Assembly: GCF_001303895.1 (NCBI RefSeq)
Contig: NZ_LJSD01000009.1
Location: 1 to 64,000 of the forward strand
Length of the DNA: 64,000 nt
Direction: 5' to 3'
Origin: Mesorhizobium sp. 1M-11
Lineage (GTDB): Bacteria; Pseudomonadota; Alphaproteobacteria; Rhizobiales; Rhizobiaceae
Shown: in pieces, positions 19,188 to 32,405 of the stretch
Position numbering within the stretch: position 1 is the stretch's first letter
Layout of the letters: each line of letters begins with the position of its first letter
The notes under the pieces: generated by a model
Told to the model about the DNA's origin: nothing
Database searches by the model: none
The model's input: only the letters and a program-made list of their open reading frames with translations
Made by a program: the position numbers and the translations under genes

Positions 19188-19613
19188 CTATGTTCGACCT
19201 CGACCCCGCTTCAGGGGCCGCACATAGATCTCGAGCTTGTGGCTGACGATGGCGAAACCGTGCTTGCGGGCGATCTCTTCCTGTAATCGCTCGATTTCCT
19301 CCGACTGGAACTCGATCACGCTGCCCGTTTCCACATTGATGAGATGATCATGATGTTCGCGCGGCGTGGTCTCGTAGCGCGCGCGGCCGTCGCCGAAAGT
19401 ATGGCGCTCCAGCACGCCCTTCTCGCGCAGCAGATTGACCGTGCGATAGACAGTCGCCAGCGAAATCGTCGGTTCGATCGCGGTGACGCGGCGGTGGAGT
19501 TCGACGACATCCGGGTGATCGCTTGAATCGAACAGAACCTGCATGATGATGCGACGGGGGCCTGTAAGCCTCAGTCCGAATTCCTTGCAGAGATCTGTAA
19601 TGCTTTGTTCCAA
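19188..19613 (-). CDS. mur: Fur-family manganese-responsive regulator Mur
   Basis: 141-residue Fur-family repressor with the N-terminal winged helix (LTGPRRIIMQVLFDSS, then TISLATVYRTVNLLREKGVL) and metal/dimerisation part REHHDHLINVETGSVIEF; the H-rich REHHDH is the regulatory metal site. In rhizobia the Fur homologue responds to Mn2+ and is called Mur. Convergent placement right after sitABCD and the paired boxes before sitA favour Mur over Zur or an iron-sensing Fur. Confidence 0.88.
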   Translation of the reverse strand: MEQSITDLCKEFGLRLTGPRRIIMQVLFDSSDHPDVVELHRRVTAIEPTISLATVYRTVNLLREKGVLERHTFGDGRARYETTPREHHDHLINVETGSVIEFQSEEIERLQEEIARKHGFAIVSHKLEIYVRPLKRGRGRT

Positions 19614-19773
19614 CCTGCGACTCTCCCGCTTGCTCCGGCCTTGAAGGTCTTCGCAGTCCTATCTCAGATGCGTCGCATTCGCAAAAAAGGTTCCTGCCGC
19701 GCAAGAGGACACCTTCATCCTGATCTCGGATTCGCTGCCGCTAACATGTCCACAATGCGAAATCCGCATGTTG

Positions 19774-19793
19774 ACATAAAGATGTCTTTATGT
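19774..19793 (+). promoter_or_regulatory. Perfect palindrome (SahR-type operator) overlapping the metH promoter
   Basis: ACATAAAGATGTCTTTATGT has 9-bp perfect arms around a 2-base centre. It overlaps a TTGACA -35 hexamer at 19771-19776, placing it as a repressor operator, 46 bases before the metH ATG. Similar palindromes are ascribed to the S-adenosylhomocysteine-responsive ArsR-family regulator SahR; that assignment is from memory and no sahR gene is in the window. Confidence 0.6.
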
Positions 19794-19838
19794 GATTAGT
19801 TTCAGGGACGTCGTTCCTGGAATGAAGAGTGTCGCAAT

Positions 19839-23617
<3,779 letters not shown>

Positions 23618-23621
<4 letters not shown>

Positions 23622-24007
23622 CCGAACCCACGACACACGCGCCCTCGCTCACTGGAGTCGTTCCGATCCTGGGGGTCCGCGATCTTCAACGCGCCTTGGA
23701 ATTCTATCGGTCCGTGCTCGGCTTCGAGGTCTCATGGACTTTTGGCACCCCTGTCACACTGGCGGCTGTCTGCAGAGACAAGGTCGAGTTCAATCTGTCC
23801 GAGACCGGCGACGCGTTCCAGCGCAGCCGGGCCTATGTCTATGTCGACAATGTCGATGCCTACTACGATCGCATTGCTGCTGCGGGCGCACGCGTCCTGT
23901 TTCCTCTCGAAGACCGCGCCTACGGAATGCGCGACTGCAGGATCGCTGATCCGGACGGCAACGAGATTTCCTTCGGCTCGATTTCGATCGGCCCGGATGC
24001 GGCCTGA
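23618..24007 (+). CDS. VOC family (bleomycin-resistance-like) protein
   Basis: 129 residues; [20 protein letters not shown] opens the first module, and [20 protein letters not shown] then [14 protein letters not shown] form the second. The usual first metal histidine is absent, as in ligand-sequestering bleomycin-resistance-type members, so it may bind rather than convert a ligand. Coupled to metH by an ATGA overlap. Confidence 0.8.
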
Positions 24008-24176
24008 TTGAACGTCGCTTTTACGAGTGTCGCATCAGCAAGGTCTCCGGAGAAGTGGAGATGAACCACAATGGCGCCTCCTCGATCAGGAGGTCGACCA
24101 GGGGTTCATCCTTGCCTACTGTTCGAAGTCGCTCACGGCTCTGGAGATCGAGGCATGAGATTGGTGCGAAAACCCT

Positions 24177-26153
24177 TCAGCCATGACGGTGAACGCCCCT
24201 GCCAAGCAGGAAGGTCAGATAGACCCCACCCAGCAGCGAGGCGAACAATCCGACAGGAAGCTGATAGGGAAAGACGATCATCCGTGACAGCCAGTCGGAG
24301 ATCACCATCAAAAGTGTGCCGAGGATGATGGCGCCGGCCAGTTGTGCCCGGGCACGATCGAGCCCAATCATACGGGCGAGATGCGGCGCGATCAGCCCGA
24401 CAAAGCTGAGCGGGCCGACGAACTGCGAAGCGAGAGCGCTGGCGAGCGCGGCGATAAGGATCAGCGTGTTGCGCACCGGGCGGACAGGAAGCCCTAGGGC
24501 AAGCGCCGTGCTCGGACCGAAGGACAGGATCTCCAGCCAGCGGGCGGCGAGCAGCAGCGGCACGGTGATCACGACAAGGCCGATCACGGCGATCGACGCC
24601 TCCAGGCCGGTCGCCTGGATCGTGGAGCCGGTGAGCCAGCCCAGCAGCCTGTAGGATTGCGCATTTCCCAGGGAGATGACCGCGGCAAGGATCGCGCTGC
24701 ACAGCGCGTTCATGGCAATGCCGGCGAACAGAAGACGTTCGGGACCGAGATTGCCGCGTGCGCCGATCGCCAGGATCACGATGAGCGCAAGCAGGGCCCC
24801 GAGGCTCGACCCAGCCAGTTGCCAGCCCAGCCCGGCGATTCCCGCCAAAAGCAGAACGGCCGCCAGACCAGCGCCGGCACCGGCGCCGATGCCCAGCACT
24901 TCCGGGCTCGCCAGGGGATTGGACGTCACGCGCTGGATGACCACGCCGGCAGCCGCAAGCATGCCGCCACAGGCCGCGGCAACGACAACGCGCGGCAAAC
25001 GCCATGCTACCAGATCGGCCAGCAGGTCACCGGAGGCAAACGACCATCCGTCCAATCCTTGGCCGAGCGACAGGGCAACGACCGAGGCAAGGATACCCAA
25101 CAGGCCGAGCAGGGCGATCCGCCGCCACGGGTGTGCGGCGCGGCGTGGTGCGCTCCTGCTCTCCTGAAGCGAGGGCCATTCGAACAGGCGCAGACGCGGC
25201 AGCAGCCACAACAGGAGCGGACCGCCCAGCAATGCGGTCGCGGCCCCCGTGGGCACCCGCTCGCCGCCTTCCCCGGCGACAAGCTGCACCAGCCCGTCCG
25301 TCAACCACAGCAGCACCGCACCGATCAAGGGAGCAGCAATCAGCTTCTGCTTCAACGAACGGGCTCCGGACAGCGTCGCCAGCACGGGAGCAGCGAGGCC
25401 GACAAAGCCGATGATGCCCACCTCGGCCACGACCGTGGTCGCCAGCCACACGGCGAGTGCGATCAGCAGGAAACGGCTCGCGTTCAACGAGAGACCGAGA
25501 CCGCGCGCCGAAACGTCATCCAGGCCGAGGATGGCGAGAGGCCGCAGAAGCACGATGGCGGCACAGAAACCGATCGCAAGCCGCCAGCCGATCGCGATGG
25601 CAGAATCCCAGCCCTGCTGGACGAGAGAACCGCCGCCCCAGATGAACAGCGAAAACAGATAGTCGCCATTGGCCAGGATCAGGGCGGCACCGGCGGCATT
25701 GGCGGTCAGCGCCACCATCATGCCGGCGAGCACGACAGAGACAGGCTCCAGGCCGCGACGCCAGGTCAGGGCAAGGATCAGTGCGACGGCGGCCGTACCG
25801 CCTGCGAAGGCTACCCCGGCGGAGGAATGCTCAACCAGAGCCGGCGCGTAGAGCGTTGCCAAAGCCAGCGCCAGCTGCGCGCCGGCGGAAATGCCCAGGG
25901 TCGAGGGTTCGGCCAGCGGATTGCGCAATATGCGCTGCAAAAGCAGGCCCGAAAGTCCGAGCGCGGCACCGGCAAGCAGGGCAACCGCCGCTCTCGGCAA
26001 CAGGCCGTAGACCAGGATGACGCGGTCGATATCCAGCGTTTGGCCGGGGTGTGTTGCCGACCATTGCTGTCCCACTCTCTGGCCAAAAAGCAGGGCGGCC
26101 AGCAGCGCCATGGCACCCCAGAAAAGCATGGGCAAGGGAAGGCGCCTAGTCAT
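24177..26153 (-). CDS. fhuB: Iron-siderophore ABC transporter permease, fused FhuB type
   Basis: 658-residue fusion of two FecCD-type permeases with about 20 helices. Each half has the NPLA motif (RNPLAEPSTLGISAGAQLAL and SNPLASPEVLGIGAGAGAGL) and the late FVGLAAP / FVGLIAPHLAR segment. The fused form is characteristic of hydroxamate (ferrichrome-type) uptake. The ATG at 26153 lies inside the end of fhuD; frames upstream of it are shadows. It works with FhuD and FhuC below the TonB receptor at 27901. Confidence 0.94.
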   Translation of the reverse strand: MTRRLPLPMLFWGAMALLAALLFGQRVGQQWSATHPGQTLDIDRVILVYGLLPRAAVALLAGAALGLSGLLLQRILRNPLAEPSTLGISAGAQLALALATLYAPALVEHSSAGVAFAGGTAAVALILALTWRRGLEPVSVVLAGMMVALTANAAGAALILANGDYLFSLFIWGGGSLVQQGWDSAIAIGWRLAIGFCAAIVLLRPLAILGLDDVSARGLGLSLNASRFLLIALAVWLATTVVAEVGIIGFVGLAAPVLATLSGARSLKQKLIAAPLIGAVLLWLTDGLVQLVAGEGGERVPTGAATALLGGPLLLWLLPRLRLFEWPSLQESRSAPRRAAHPWRRIALLGLLGILASVVALSLGQGLDGWSFASGDLLADLVAWRLPRVVVAAACGGMLAAAGVVIQRVTSNPLASPEVLGIGAGAGAGLAAVLLLAGIAGLGWQLAGSSLGALLALIVILAIGARGNLGPERLLFAGIAMNALCSAILAAVISLGNAQSYRLLGWLTGSTIQATGLEASIAVIGLVVITVPLLLAARWLEILSFGPSTALALGLPVRPVRNTLILIAALASALASQFVGPLSFVGLIAPHLARMIGLDRARAQLAGAIILGTLLMVISDWLSRMIVFPYQLPVGLFASLLGGVYLTFLLGRGVHRHG

Positions 26154-27078
26154 GCGCGGCTTTCGCGGCGACCGCTTCGGCGAGCAGGCGCGCGAAACGG
26201 CGCGCGGACGGCAACCCGCCGAAGTGATTGACCGGCTCGAGCACCGCGACACGCCCCTCGCGCACGGCGGGCAAGGCGTTCCACAGCGCATTGTCGGGCA
26301 GGCCGCGACTGACCTCCGCCGGCAATGGTCCGATGACGATGATCGAGGCTTCGGGCACGCGGGCGAGCGCTTCGATGCCGACGGGTGCTGCCGCGCTGTA
26401 GCTGGTGTCGTCGCGCCACGCGTTGGCGATACCCAGCCGGGTCAGCATATCGCCCGGCATGGAGTCCGCACCGAAAGCGCGAAAATGGCGAGCATCGCCA
26501 AGGCTGATCAGGAAGGCGGGCCGTGATGCGAAGGAACGCAGGGCCGTGCGCAGCTGCTGCAACTCGGCAGCCGTGTCGGCGACATAGTGTTCAGCCTCAC
26601 CGCTCAGCCCGACGCGCTCGCCCAAGGCCAGCATCGACGACAACGCCAGCGGGTAAGGCGATTTGCCGGCTTCATAGATCGGCAATGTGAGGACCGGGCC
26701 AATCCGCTCCAGCGAGGGAAGCTGATATTCGTAGAAGCCGGAAATCAGGATCAGATCGGGGGCGACGCTGCGAAGGAGCTCATAGTTCGGCGAGCCCCTG
26801 AGGCCAAGATCGACGACGCTGGCGGGAACAGCCGGCTCCACCGCGATGCGCGCGAACTGCCTGAGTTCCGTCGCAGCAAGCGGCACCGCGCCGATCGCCA
26901 GGGCTGTTTCGAGCACGCCCCAGTCGATGATGGCGAGGCGCTGCGGACCGGCGGACACGAGCGCAGGCAGGAAGGCCGAGGCGGCGATGCCGAGGAACGC
27001 GCGCCGATCGAGACGGCGCAAGGTCCGATCCGCCGAGCCTTGCGCCGGCCGGCCATAGCTCGAAGGCTTAAAGGACAT
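26146..27078 (-). CDS. fhuD: Iron-siderophore periplasmic binding protein, FhuD-like
   Basis: About 310 residues with a twin-arginine-like signal (RRLDRRAFLGIAASAFLPAL), then a class III binding fold beginning RLAIIDWGVLETALAIGAVP. PNYELLRSVAPDLILISGFY is typical of FhuD/BtuF proteins. The ATG at 27078 overlaps the fhuC stop by 11 bases. Carries ferric siderophore to FhuB; which siderophore is not readable, although the fused permease favours hydroxamates. Confidence 0.9.
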   Translation of the reverse strand: MSFKPSSYGRPAQGSADRTLRRLDRRAFLGIAASAFLPALVSAGPQRLAIIDWGVLETALAIGAVPLAATELRQFARIAVEPAVPASVVDLGLRGSPNYELLRSVAPDLILISGFYEYQLPSLERIGPVLTLPIYEAGKSPYPLALSSMLALGERVGLSGEAEHYVADTAAELQQLRTALRSFASRPAFLISLGDARHFRAFGADSMPGDMLTRLGIANAWRDDTSYSAAAPVGIEALARVPEASIIVIGPLPAEVSRGLPDNALWNALPAVREGRVAVLEPVNHFGGLPSARRFARLLAEAVAAKAAHD

Positions 27079-27865
27079 AGCTGATCGGCGCACCGGTTTG
27101 CGGATGCCTGGTAATGCCCATGGCCAGGCCATAGATGCTGTCCAGAACGGCGGGGTCGAGGATCCGATCGGGAGTACCGCGCGCGACGATCCTGCCTTGG
27201 CGCAGCGCGATCAATTCGTCGCAGAAGGATGCAGCCATGTTGATGTCGTGCAGCACGGCGATCACGGCGATGCCCCGCTCGCGGCTGAGCTGCCTGACCA
27301 GCGCCAGGATCTCGACCTGATGCGCGAGATCGAGCGCGGAGGTCGGCTCGTCGAGAAGCAGGCAACGCGCATCCTGCGCGAGCATCATCGCAAGCCAGGC
27401 GCGCTGCCTCTCTCCACCCGACAGGCTGTCGACCATGCGGTCGGCGAGCGCCGTCAGCGACGTCTGCTTCAGCGCCCGGGTCACCTTGTCCTCGTCGTCG
27501 GCGCTGAAACGGCCGAGCGCGCCGTGCCAGGGAAAGCGGCCGAGGCTCGCCAGTTCGCGCACGTTCATGCCTTCGGCGGGTGGCGTGAATTGCGGCATAT
27601 AGGCAACGCTGCGGGCGAAGTCGCGCGTACCGAAGGTTTCGAGCGGCCTGCCTGAAAACCGGATCGAGCCTTGGGCGGGATCCTGCTGCCGCGCCAGGAG
27701 CTTCAGCAATGTGCTCTTGCCAGAACCGTTCGGGCCGACCAGACCGTAGAAACGGCCAGGCGCCAGCGTCATGGTGAGTGGGGACAGGATGGTGCGCCCG
27801 CCGGCCGCGAAAGAGGCGGCGTCGATGTCATAGAGATGCAGGTCCGGGTTCTTTGCTGCATCCAT
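27068..27865 (-). CDS. fhuC: Iron-siderophore ABC transporter ATP-binding protein FhuC
   Basis: 265-residue ATPase: Walker A GPNGSGKST, Q-loop in AYMPQFTPPAEG, signature LSGGERQR, Walker B CLLLDEPTSALD, switch histidine in AVLHDINMA. The ATG at 27865 has GAGGA upstream; the longer frame starts at a TTG at 27880. Second gene of an apparent operon receptor-fhuC-fhuD-fhuB. Confidence 0.94.
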   Translation of the reverse strand: MDAAKNPDLHLYDIDAASFAAGGRTILSPLTMTLAPGRFYGLVGPNGSGKSTLLKLLARQQDPAQGSIRFSGRPLETFGTRDFARSVAYMPQFTPPAEGMNVRELASLGRFPWHGALGRFSADDEDKVTRALKQTSLTALADRMVDSLSGGERQRAWLAMMLAQDARCLLLDEPTSALDLAHQVEILALVRQLSRERGIAVIAVLHDINMAASFCDELIALRQGRIVARGTPDRILDPAVLDSIYGLAMGITRHPQTGAPISYVL

Positions 27866-27900
27866 AAAGTCGGTCCTCAAACATCACGAGATAGCGGCTG

Positions 27901-30075
27901 CTACCAGGTGGCATAGGCCTTCAGCTTGAAGGCGCGCCCCTCGCCGTAGCTGCAGGTCAGCGCGGTCTGGCAGCTTGCGACATAGGCCTTGTCGAACACG
28001 TTGGTCACGTTGAGATCGACACCCCAATTGTCCTTCTCATAACCAAGCTTGAGATCGACAAGGGTCGCTCCCGGAACCTTCAGCGTGTTCTGGTTGTCGG
28101 CCCAGGACGAGCCGACATAACGCAGACCGCCGCCGACCGAAATACCGTCATACCAGTCGCCACGGAAGGTGTAATCGGCCTTTGCCGATGCCATCACCTC
28201 CGGCACGATGAAGGGTCGCTTGCCGACAATCGTCGGATCCTCGTCCCTGGTGATCTCGATATTGTAGGCCGTGAACGCGCCGGTGACCTTGAAATCGTCG
28301 GTGACGTTGACCTTCCCTTCCAGCTCGACGCCGCGCGATCGCACCTCGCCGGTCTGGACATAAGTAAAGGGCGTGAGGTTGGACTGCACGTTGCGCCGGG
28401 TGAGGTCGAACACCGAGAGCGTGATGAGGCCATCGACGAAGGTCGGCGCATATTTGACACCGACCTCGTACTGGACGCCGTCTTCCGGTTCGAACAGCTC
28501 GCCCGCGGCATTGGTGCCGATGATGGGATTGAAGAAAGTGGCGACGCTGGCATAGGGCGTCACGCCGTTGTCGAATTCATAGGCGAGGCCCGCGCGTCCC
28601 GAGAACGAGCCATCGCTGCGTTTCTGGGTGGTGTCCTGTGTCGGCGCGTAGAAGTTCGGCCGATCGTGCGCGCTCAGCCAGCCGCGATCGTAGCGGCCGT
28701 TCAGGGTGGCGATCCAGCCGCCACCGAAACGCAACTGGTCCTGGACATAGAGGCCGAGCTGCTGCTGGCTCAGATCCTGATCGAGGTAGCTGACGCGCGG
28801 CGTCAGCGCCGCCCCATAGACGGGATTGAACGCGTCGATGGGCGGCGTCGTGCCGAACAGCGCCGACGACTGCACCTGGTCGATGTTGAAATATTTGTAG
28901 TCGATGCCCGCCAGAAGCCTGTGTTCGATGCCGCCGGTGTCGAACTTGCCCTCGACCTGGTTGTCGAACAGGAAGGAAGTGACATCCGTGTCATGGCCGA
29001 AATTGATCCGGTCGAGCGTGGTCGGCCCTGACCATCCATTGGGATAGACACTGACCTCCTTGACGTTGGCCGCGTTGAAGCGGGCGTTGGAACGGATCGT
29101 CCAGTCGCTGTCGAAGGTGTGTTCGAACTCGTAGCCCAGGGCGCCCTGCTCGCGCCTGTAGAGATCGACATCCGGCTCCATGTAGTTCGCATCGCGCGGG
29201 ATGCGCCCGTAGTTGATCCCGCCGACGATACGGTCGACGACGGTACCCTCATAGGGCAGGAAACTGCCACCATTGTGGTTTTCATCAATATGACTGTAGT
29301 TCGCCAGGATGGTCAGGCTGGTCTGTTCGTCCGGCTTCCAGGTCACGCTTGGCGAAATGAAGCCGCGCCAACCATCTTGGAGATCGGAATAGGTGTTGCC
29401 GCCGGCAATCTTGCCGAGCACCCGGTAGCTGACGGCATTGTTCGAAACGCCGCCGAGATCGACGCCGAGATAAGCGTTGCCGGCATCGTTGATGCCGGTC
29501 TCGACATAGCGCCGCGTTTCGAAATCAGGACGTTTGCTGACATAGTTGATGACGCCGCCCGGGTTGGAGCCACCGTAAAGCACCGATGCCGGACCTTTCA
29601 GCACCTCGATGCGCTCCAGGCCGAATTGGTCGACGTAGAACCCGCCGAAGCCGTGGCTGAAGAGCTGCAGGCCATCCATGTAGGTTCCGGTCGCCGTGGC
29701 CTGGAAACCGCGGATGAACATCCAGTTGGTGTCGCTGTCGGGCCCGAAGGGCTGGGTAAACACGCCGGCGGTATAGCGCAGCGCCTCGTCTGCCTTCTGC
29801 GCGCCCTGCTCGTCGATCTCCTCGCGGCCGATGACGGACACCGACTGGGGGATCTCCTTGATATCGGTGGCTGTCTTGGAACCGGTCGTGGTGGCCTTGG
29901 CCACGACGCCCTTCACCTTGCCGGTGGCGGCCGCGCGGTCGCCTGTCTGCTCGCCGCCCTCGCCCTGGATGACGATCCTGTCCAGCACGGTGGATTGCTG
30001 AGCGTGAGCGGAGCCCAGCGCAGCGACGATCGCGACGCCTGAAACCCCAAGCAACCTGAACGGAACACTTGCCAT
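27901..30075 (-). CDS. TonB-dependent siderophore receptor, FhuA/FoxA-like
   Basis: About 724-residue outer-membrane receptor. Signal peptide ends SAHAQ; a TonB-box-like TVLDRIVIQ follows; plug domain with TATDIKEIPQSVSVIGREEI and GFQATATGTYMDGLQLFSHG; the beta-barrel ends with an aromatic residue (YATW). The mid-barrel pattern of siderophore receptors (GFISPSVTWKPDEQTSLTIL) is present. The ATG at 30075 directly precedes the signal peptide. A RirA-type box lies 54 bases upstream and an AraC gene follows, so iron and siderophore control are likely. Confidence 0.93.
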   Translation of the reverse strand: MASVPFRLLGVSGVAIVAALGSAHAQQSTVLDRIVIQGEGGEQTGDRAAATGKVKGVVAKATTTGSKTATDIKEIPQSVSVIGREEIDEQGAQKADEALRYTAGVFTQPFGPDSDTNWMFIRGFQATATGTYMDGLQLFSHGFGGFYVDQFGLERIEVLKGPASVLYGGSNPGGVINYVSKRPDFETRRYVETGINDAGNAYLGVDLGGVSNNAVSYRVLGKIAGGNTYSDLQDGWRGFISPSVTWKPDEQTSLTILANYSHIDENHNGGSFLPYEGTVVDRIVGGINYGRIPRDANYMEPDVDLYRREQGALGYEFEHTFDSDWTIRSNARFNAANVKEVSVYPNGWSGPTTLDRINFGHDTDVTSFLFDNQVEGKFDTGGIEHRLLAGIDYKYFNIDQVQSSALFGTTPPIDAFNPVYGAALTPRVSYLDQDLSQQQLGLYVQDQLRFGGGWIATLNGRYDRGWLSAHDRPNFYAPTQDTTQKRSDGSFSGRAGLAYEFDNGVTPYASVATFFNPIIGTNAAGELFEPEDGVQYEVGVKYAPTFVDGLITLSVFDLTRRNVQSNLTPFTYVQTGEVRSRGVELEGKVNVTDDFKVTGAFTAYNIEITRDEDPTIVGKRPFIVPEVMASAKADYTFRGDWYDGISVGGGLRYVGSSWADNQNTLKVPGATLVDLKLGYEKDNWGVDLNVTNVFDKAYVASCQTALTCSYGEGRAFKLKAYATW

Positions 30076-30128
30076 GCAACATCCCCGAGCCACTTGGCCT
30101 TTCGCATCCGAAAGGCCGTTCAATAAGT

Positions 30129-30143
30129 TGAGCTATTAACTCA
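30129..30143 (-). promoter_or_regulatory. RirA-type iron-responsive operator at the receptor promoter
   Basis: TGAGCTATTAACTCA fits the TGA-N9-TCA consensus of the rhizobial iron regulator RirA and is a dyad (TGAG...CTCA). It lies 54 bases before the receptor start, where a repressor would stop transcription in iron-replete cells. A second matching site lies before the AraC gene. Confidence 0.72.
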
Positions 30144-30224
30144 TCTTATTTGACAGTGGCTTGGACCTTCTTGCTGTGAATTGTCGGTTCTTGACTGAAA
30201 ACGCCGGTCCCGCATCGAAGCCGG

Positions 30225-31121
30225 TCATCGATCCACGGCATTGCGGCGCCACTCGGCCGGCGTCAGCCCCACCACGGCCTTGAACACGCGCGTGAAATGC
30301 GCCTGGTCGGAAAAACCGGCTGCGAGCGCAACCTCGCTCAGGGTCAAAGTCTCTCGGCGCAGTTTCTCCTGCACCTTGCGGATCCGGGCCCTCATCTGCC
30401 AACGATGTGGCGGCAACCCGGTCGAGGCTTTGAACGCGTGGCTGAGATGGGTCTCCGACAAATCGACCAGCTCGGCCAGCTCTCCAAGCCGGATCGGCCT
30501 GAAGCAGTTGGCTTCCATGAATTCGGTCACCAGACGCAGCTGGCCGCGCGAAAGGCGGGACTTGCGTTGTCTCTGCTCGTGCCGGATGTCGAAAAGCAGT
30601 GCCAGCAGCGCATTGACCAACCCAGACCCATACAGGCCATGCATTGCGACAGGGTTCGTGCATTCATCGGCGATGGCGCGGGCCAGCATTGCGATCTTGG
30701 CATCGCGGAACTGGAAACGCGGCACCGACAGGCGCGCCTGATCCACGGTTCGCCCAAAACGCCGCGTCACGGCTGCCTCCGAAAAATGCAGATCGAGGTG
30801 CTGGATCCGCTTCAGCCTCTCGCCGTGGCCGCTGACAGGCATGCCTGCCGGCACGTAGCTCATGGTTTCGGCAGCGTCGTGCCGACCGGCGGTTCCCGCA
30901 CCCTTTTGGTCCAGCACGAAGACCCCGCCCGGGTTGAGATCGAGCATCACGAACAGGCGCGGGTCCGGCGAGACATAGTCGCCCTGTGCGTCCTGGGCAC
31001 ATTGGGCGCGCCAGACATCGGCGACCACGTCGTCCCACGCGCGCCATTTGAGGTTGTCGACCACGGCAAAGCCGTGGACCATGGCATGCATCTTCGGGCG
31101 GAAGTTCAAACCTGCCCCCAT
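30225..31121 (-). CDS. AraC-family transcriptional regulator of siderophore uptake
   Basis: 298 residues. The C-terminal 100 residues hold two helix-turn-helix units (IRLGELAELVDLSETHLSHA and LTLSEVALAAGFSDQAHFTR) with the final P-x-x-WRR element of AraC/XylS proteins. The N-terminal part is a probable ligand-sensing domain. Lying directly upstream of the receptor operon on the same strand, it is probably a siderophore-responsive activator like PchR (inference). A RirA-type box precedes it. Confidence 0.87.
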   Translation of the reverse strand: MGAGLNFRPKMHAMVHGFAVVDNLKWRAWDDVVADVWRAQCAQDAQGDYVSPDPRLFVMLDLNPGGVFVLDQKGAGTAGRHDAAETMSYVPAGMPVSGHGERLKRIQHLDLHFSEAAVTRRFGRTVDQARLSVPRFQFRDAKIAMLARAIADECTNPVAMHGLYGSGLVNALLALLFDIRHEQRQRKSRLSRGQLRLVTEFMEANCFRPIRLGELAELVDLSETHLSHAFKASTGLPPHRWQMRARIRKVQEKLRRETLTLSEVALAAGFSDQAHFTRVFKAVVGLTPAEWRRNAVDR

Positions 31122-31162
31122 CCTTTGGTCACTTCGTCAGGGATGAGATCATTGAAGATTCA

Positions 31163-31177
31163 TGAGTACAACACTCA
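31163..31177 (-). promoter_or_regulatory. RirA-type iron-responsive operator before the AraC gene
   Basis: TGAGTACAACACTCA fits TGA-N9-TCA and is part of a longer dyad, ATGAG...CTCAT. It lies 42 bases upstream of the regulator start. Two such boxes around one siderophore locus strengthen the RirA reading. Confidence 0.7.
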
Positions 31178-31296
31178 TGTTTTCACAGCAAGCCCTTCGG
31201 CTCACTGCGAGGTCCGATCGATCGGATCCAGGCCAGGCAACCACGATCTCGCGTCCGATCATCGATTATCCCAAGCAGTTCAGGGCGGTGCGCCCG

Positions 31297-32382
31297 TCAC
31301 TGCTCATATCGCGACAAGACCTCGTCGTTCGGCGTGAACCCCGCTCCCGGCCGCATCGACAGCGCAATCCTGCCATCCGGGTCGACAGCGAACTCCTCCG
31401 CGAAGGCGGGGCCGGAAGGCGTCTCGAAATCGTCGTCGTAATATTCGGCGTAAATCCCGTTCGGGATCGCACCGACCAGCGGCAGATGCACATGCTGCGG
31501 ACCATGCGCGGCAATGTCGAGGCCCTGGGCCTGGGCAAGGGCTGCGACCTTCATGAATTCGGTGATGCCGCCCATCCAACGCGCGTCCGGCTGGATGATG
31601 GAGACCGCATCCGTCGCCATCAGGTCTCGGAAACCTGCGATGCGGTATTCCTGCTCGCCAGCGGCCAAAGGGATCGATGTGCGGCGGCCGATCCTGGCAA
31701 AACCTGCATAGTCCTCGGGCCCGACGGGCTCCTCGAACCAGGCGATGTCGCAAGCTTCCACCCTTTTGGCAAACTGTACCGCCTCGTGGGAACGGTAGGC
31801 GCAGTTGGCATCCAGCATCAGCCGGATATCGTAGCCGACGGCGGACCGTACAGCCTCGACGCGCTTCGCATCATCGATCTGCGACAGCCGGCCCACCTTC
31901 ATCTTGACGGCCCTGGCGCCTTTCTTGACGTAGCCGACCATCTCCTTCTGGAGATCCTTCAGGCTCTTGTCATGTCCGTAGTAGCCGCCGGCGATATAGA
32001 TCGGCACGCGATCCCTGAAGCCGCCGACAAGACGATGCAGCGGCAGGCCGGCGAGCTTTGCCTTGATGTCCCAGAGCGCCATGTCGATCGGCGACAAGGC
32101 GGCCGTCTCGAAACCGCGTCGGCCATACATCTTGGTGTCCGACAGCTTGCTCGAAATCAGTTCGGTCATTGTCGGATCCATGCCGACAATGAGCGAGCAG
32201 AATTCGTCCCGCAACTGCCGTTCGCCGGGCGAAGCGCTGCCGACGCCAATTCCGACCGGTCCTCCGTCGGTCCTGATCGTCACCAGACACATGGAAATGT
32301 CGGTCCAGGTGTGCATGCCGTTGCTCACCGGCGCCTTGCGCGGCCATCGATAATATGTGGCGTCAGCAGCGATTATCTTCAT
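31297..32382 (-). CDS. Mandelate racemase/muconate lactonizing enzyme family protein (acid-sugar dehydratase or racemase type)
   Basis: 361-residue enolase-superfamily enzyme with the full mandelate racemase subgroup set: KMK (K-x-K) near residue 165, metal ligands in LMLDANCAY, WFEEPV and AAGEQEY, and the Asp/His dyad in IQPDARWMGG and AAHGPQHVHL. These abstract the alpha proton of a carboxylate sugar or hydroxy acid; the substrate is unknown. The ATG at 32382 is chosen; the frame upstream overlaps the next gene and is not conserved. Clustered with a second superfamily member and a peptide-type ABC importer. Confidence 0.9.
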   Translation of the reverse strand: MKIIAADATYYRWPRKAPVSNGMHTWTDISMCLVTIRTDGGPVGIGVGSASPGERQLRDEFCSLIVGMDPTMTELISSKLSDTKMYGRRGFETAALSPIDMALWDIKAKLAGLPLHRLVGGFRDRVPIYIAGGYYGHDKSLKDLQKEMVGYVKKGARAVKMKVGRLSQIDDAKRVEAVRSAVGYDIRLMLDANCAYRSHEAVQFAKRVEACDIAWFEEPVGPEDYAGFARIGRRTSIPLAAGEQEYRIAGFRDLMATDAVSIIQPDARWMGGITEFMKVAALAQAQGLDIAAHGPQHVHLPLVGAIPNGIYAEYYDDDFETPSGPAFAEEFAVDPDGRIALSMRPGAGFTPNDEVLSRYEQ

Positions 32383-32405
32383 GGCAAGTTTCCGTTCGAC
32401 ATCCC

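Noticed and set aside
24657..26231. 524-codon plus-strand frame opposite fhuB
   Set aside because: Antisense of the conserved fused permease; composition of a shadow frame.
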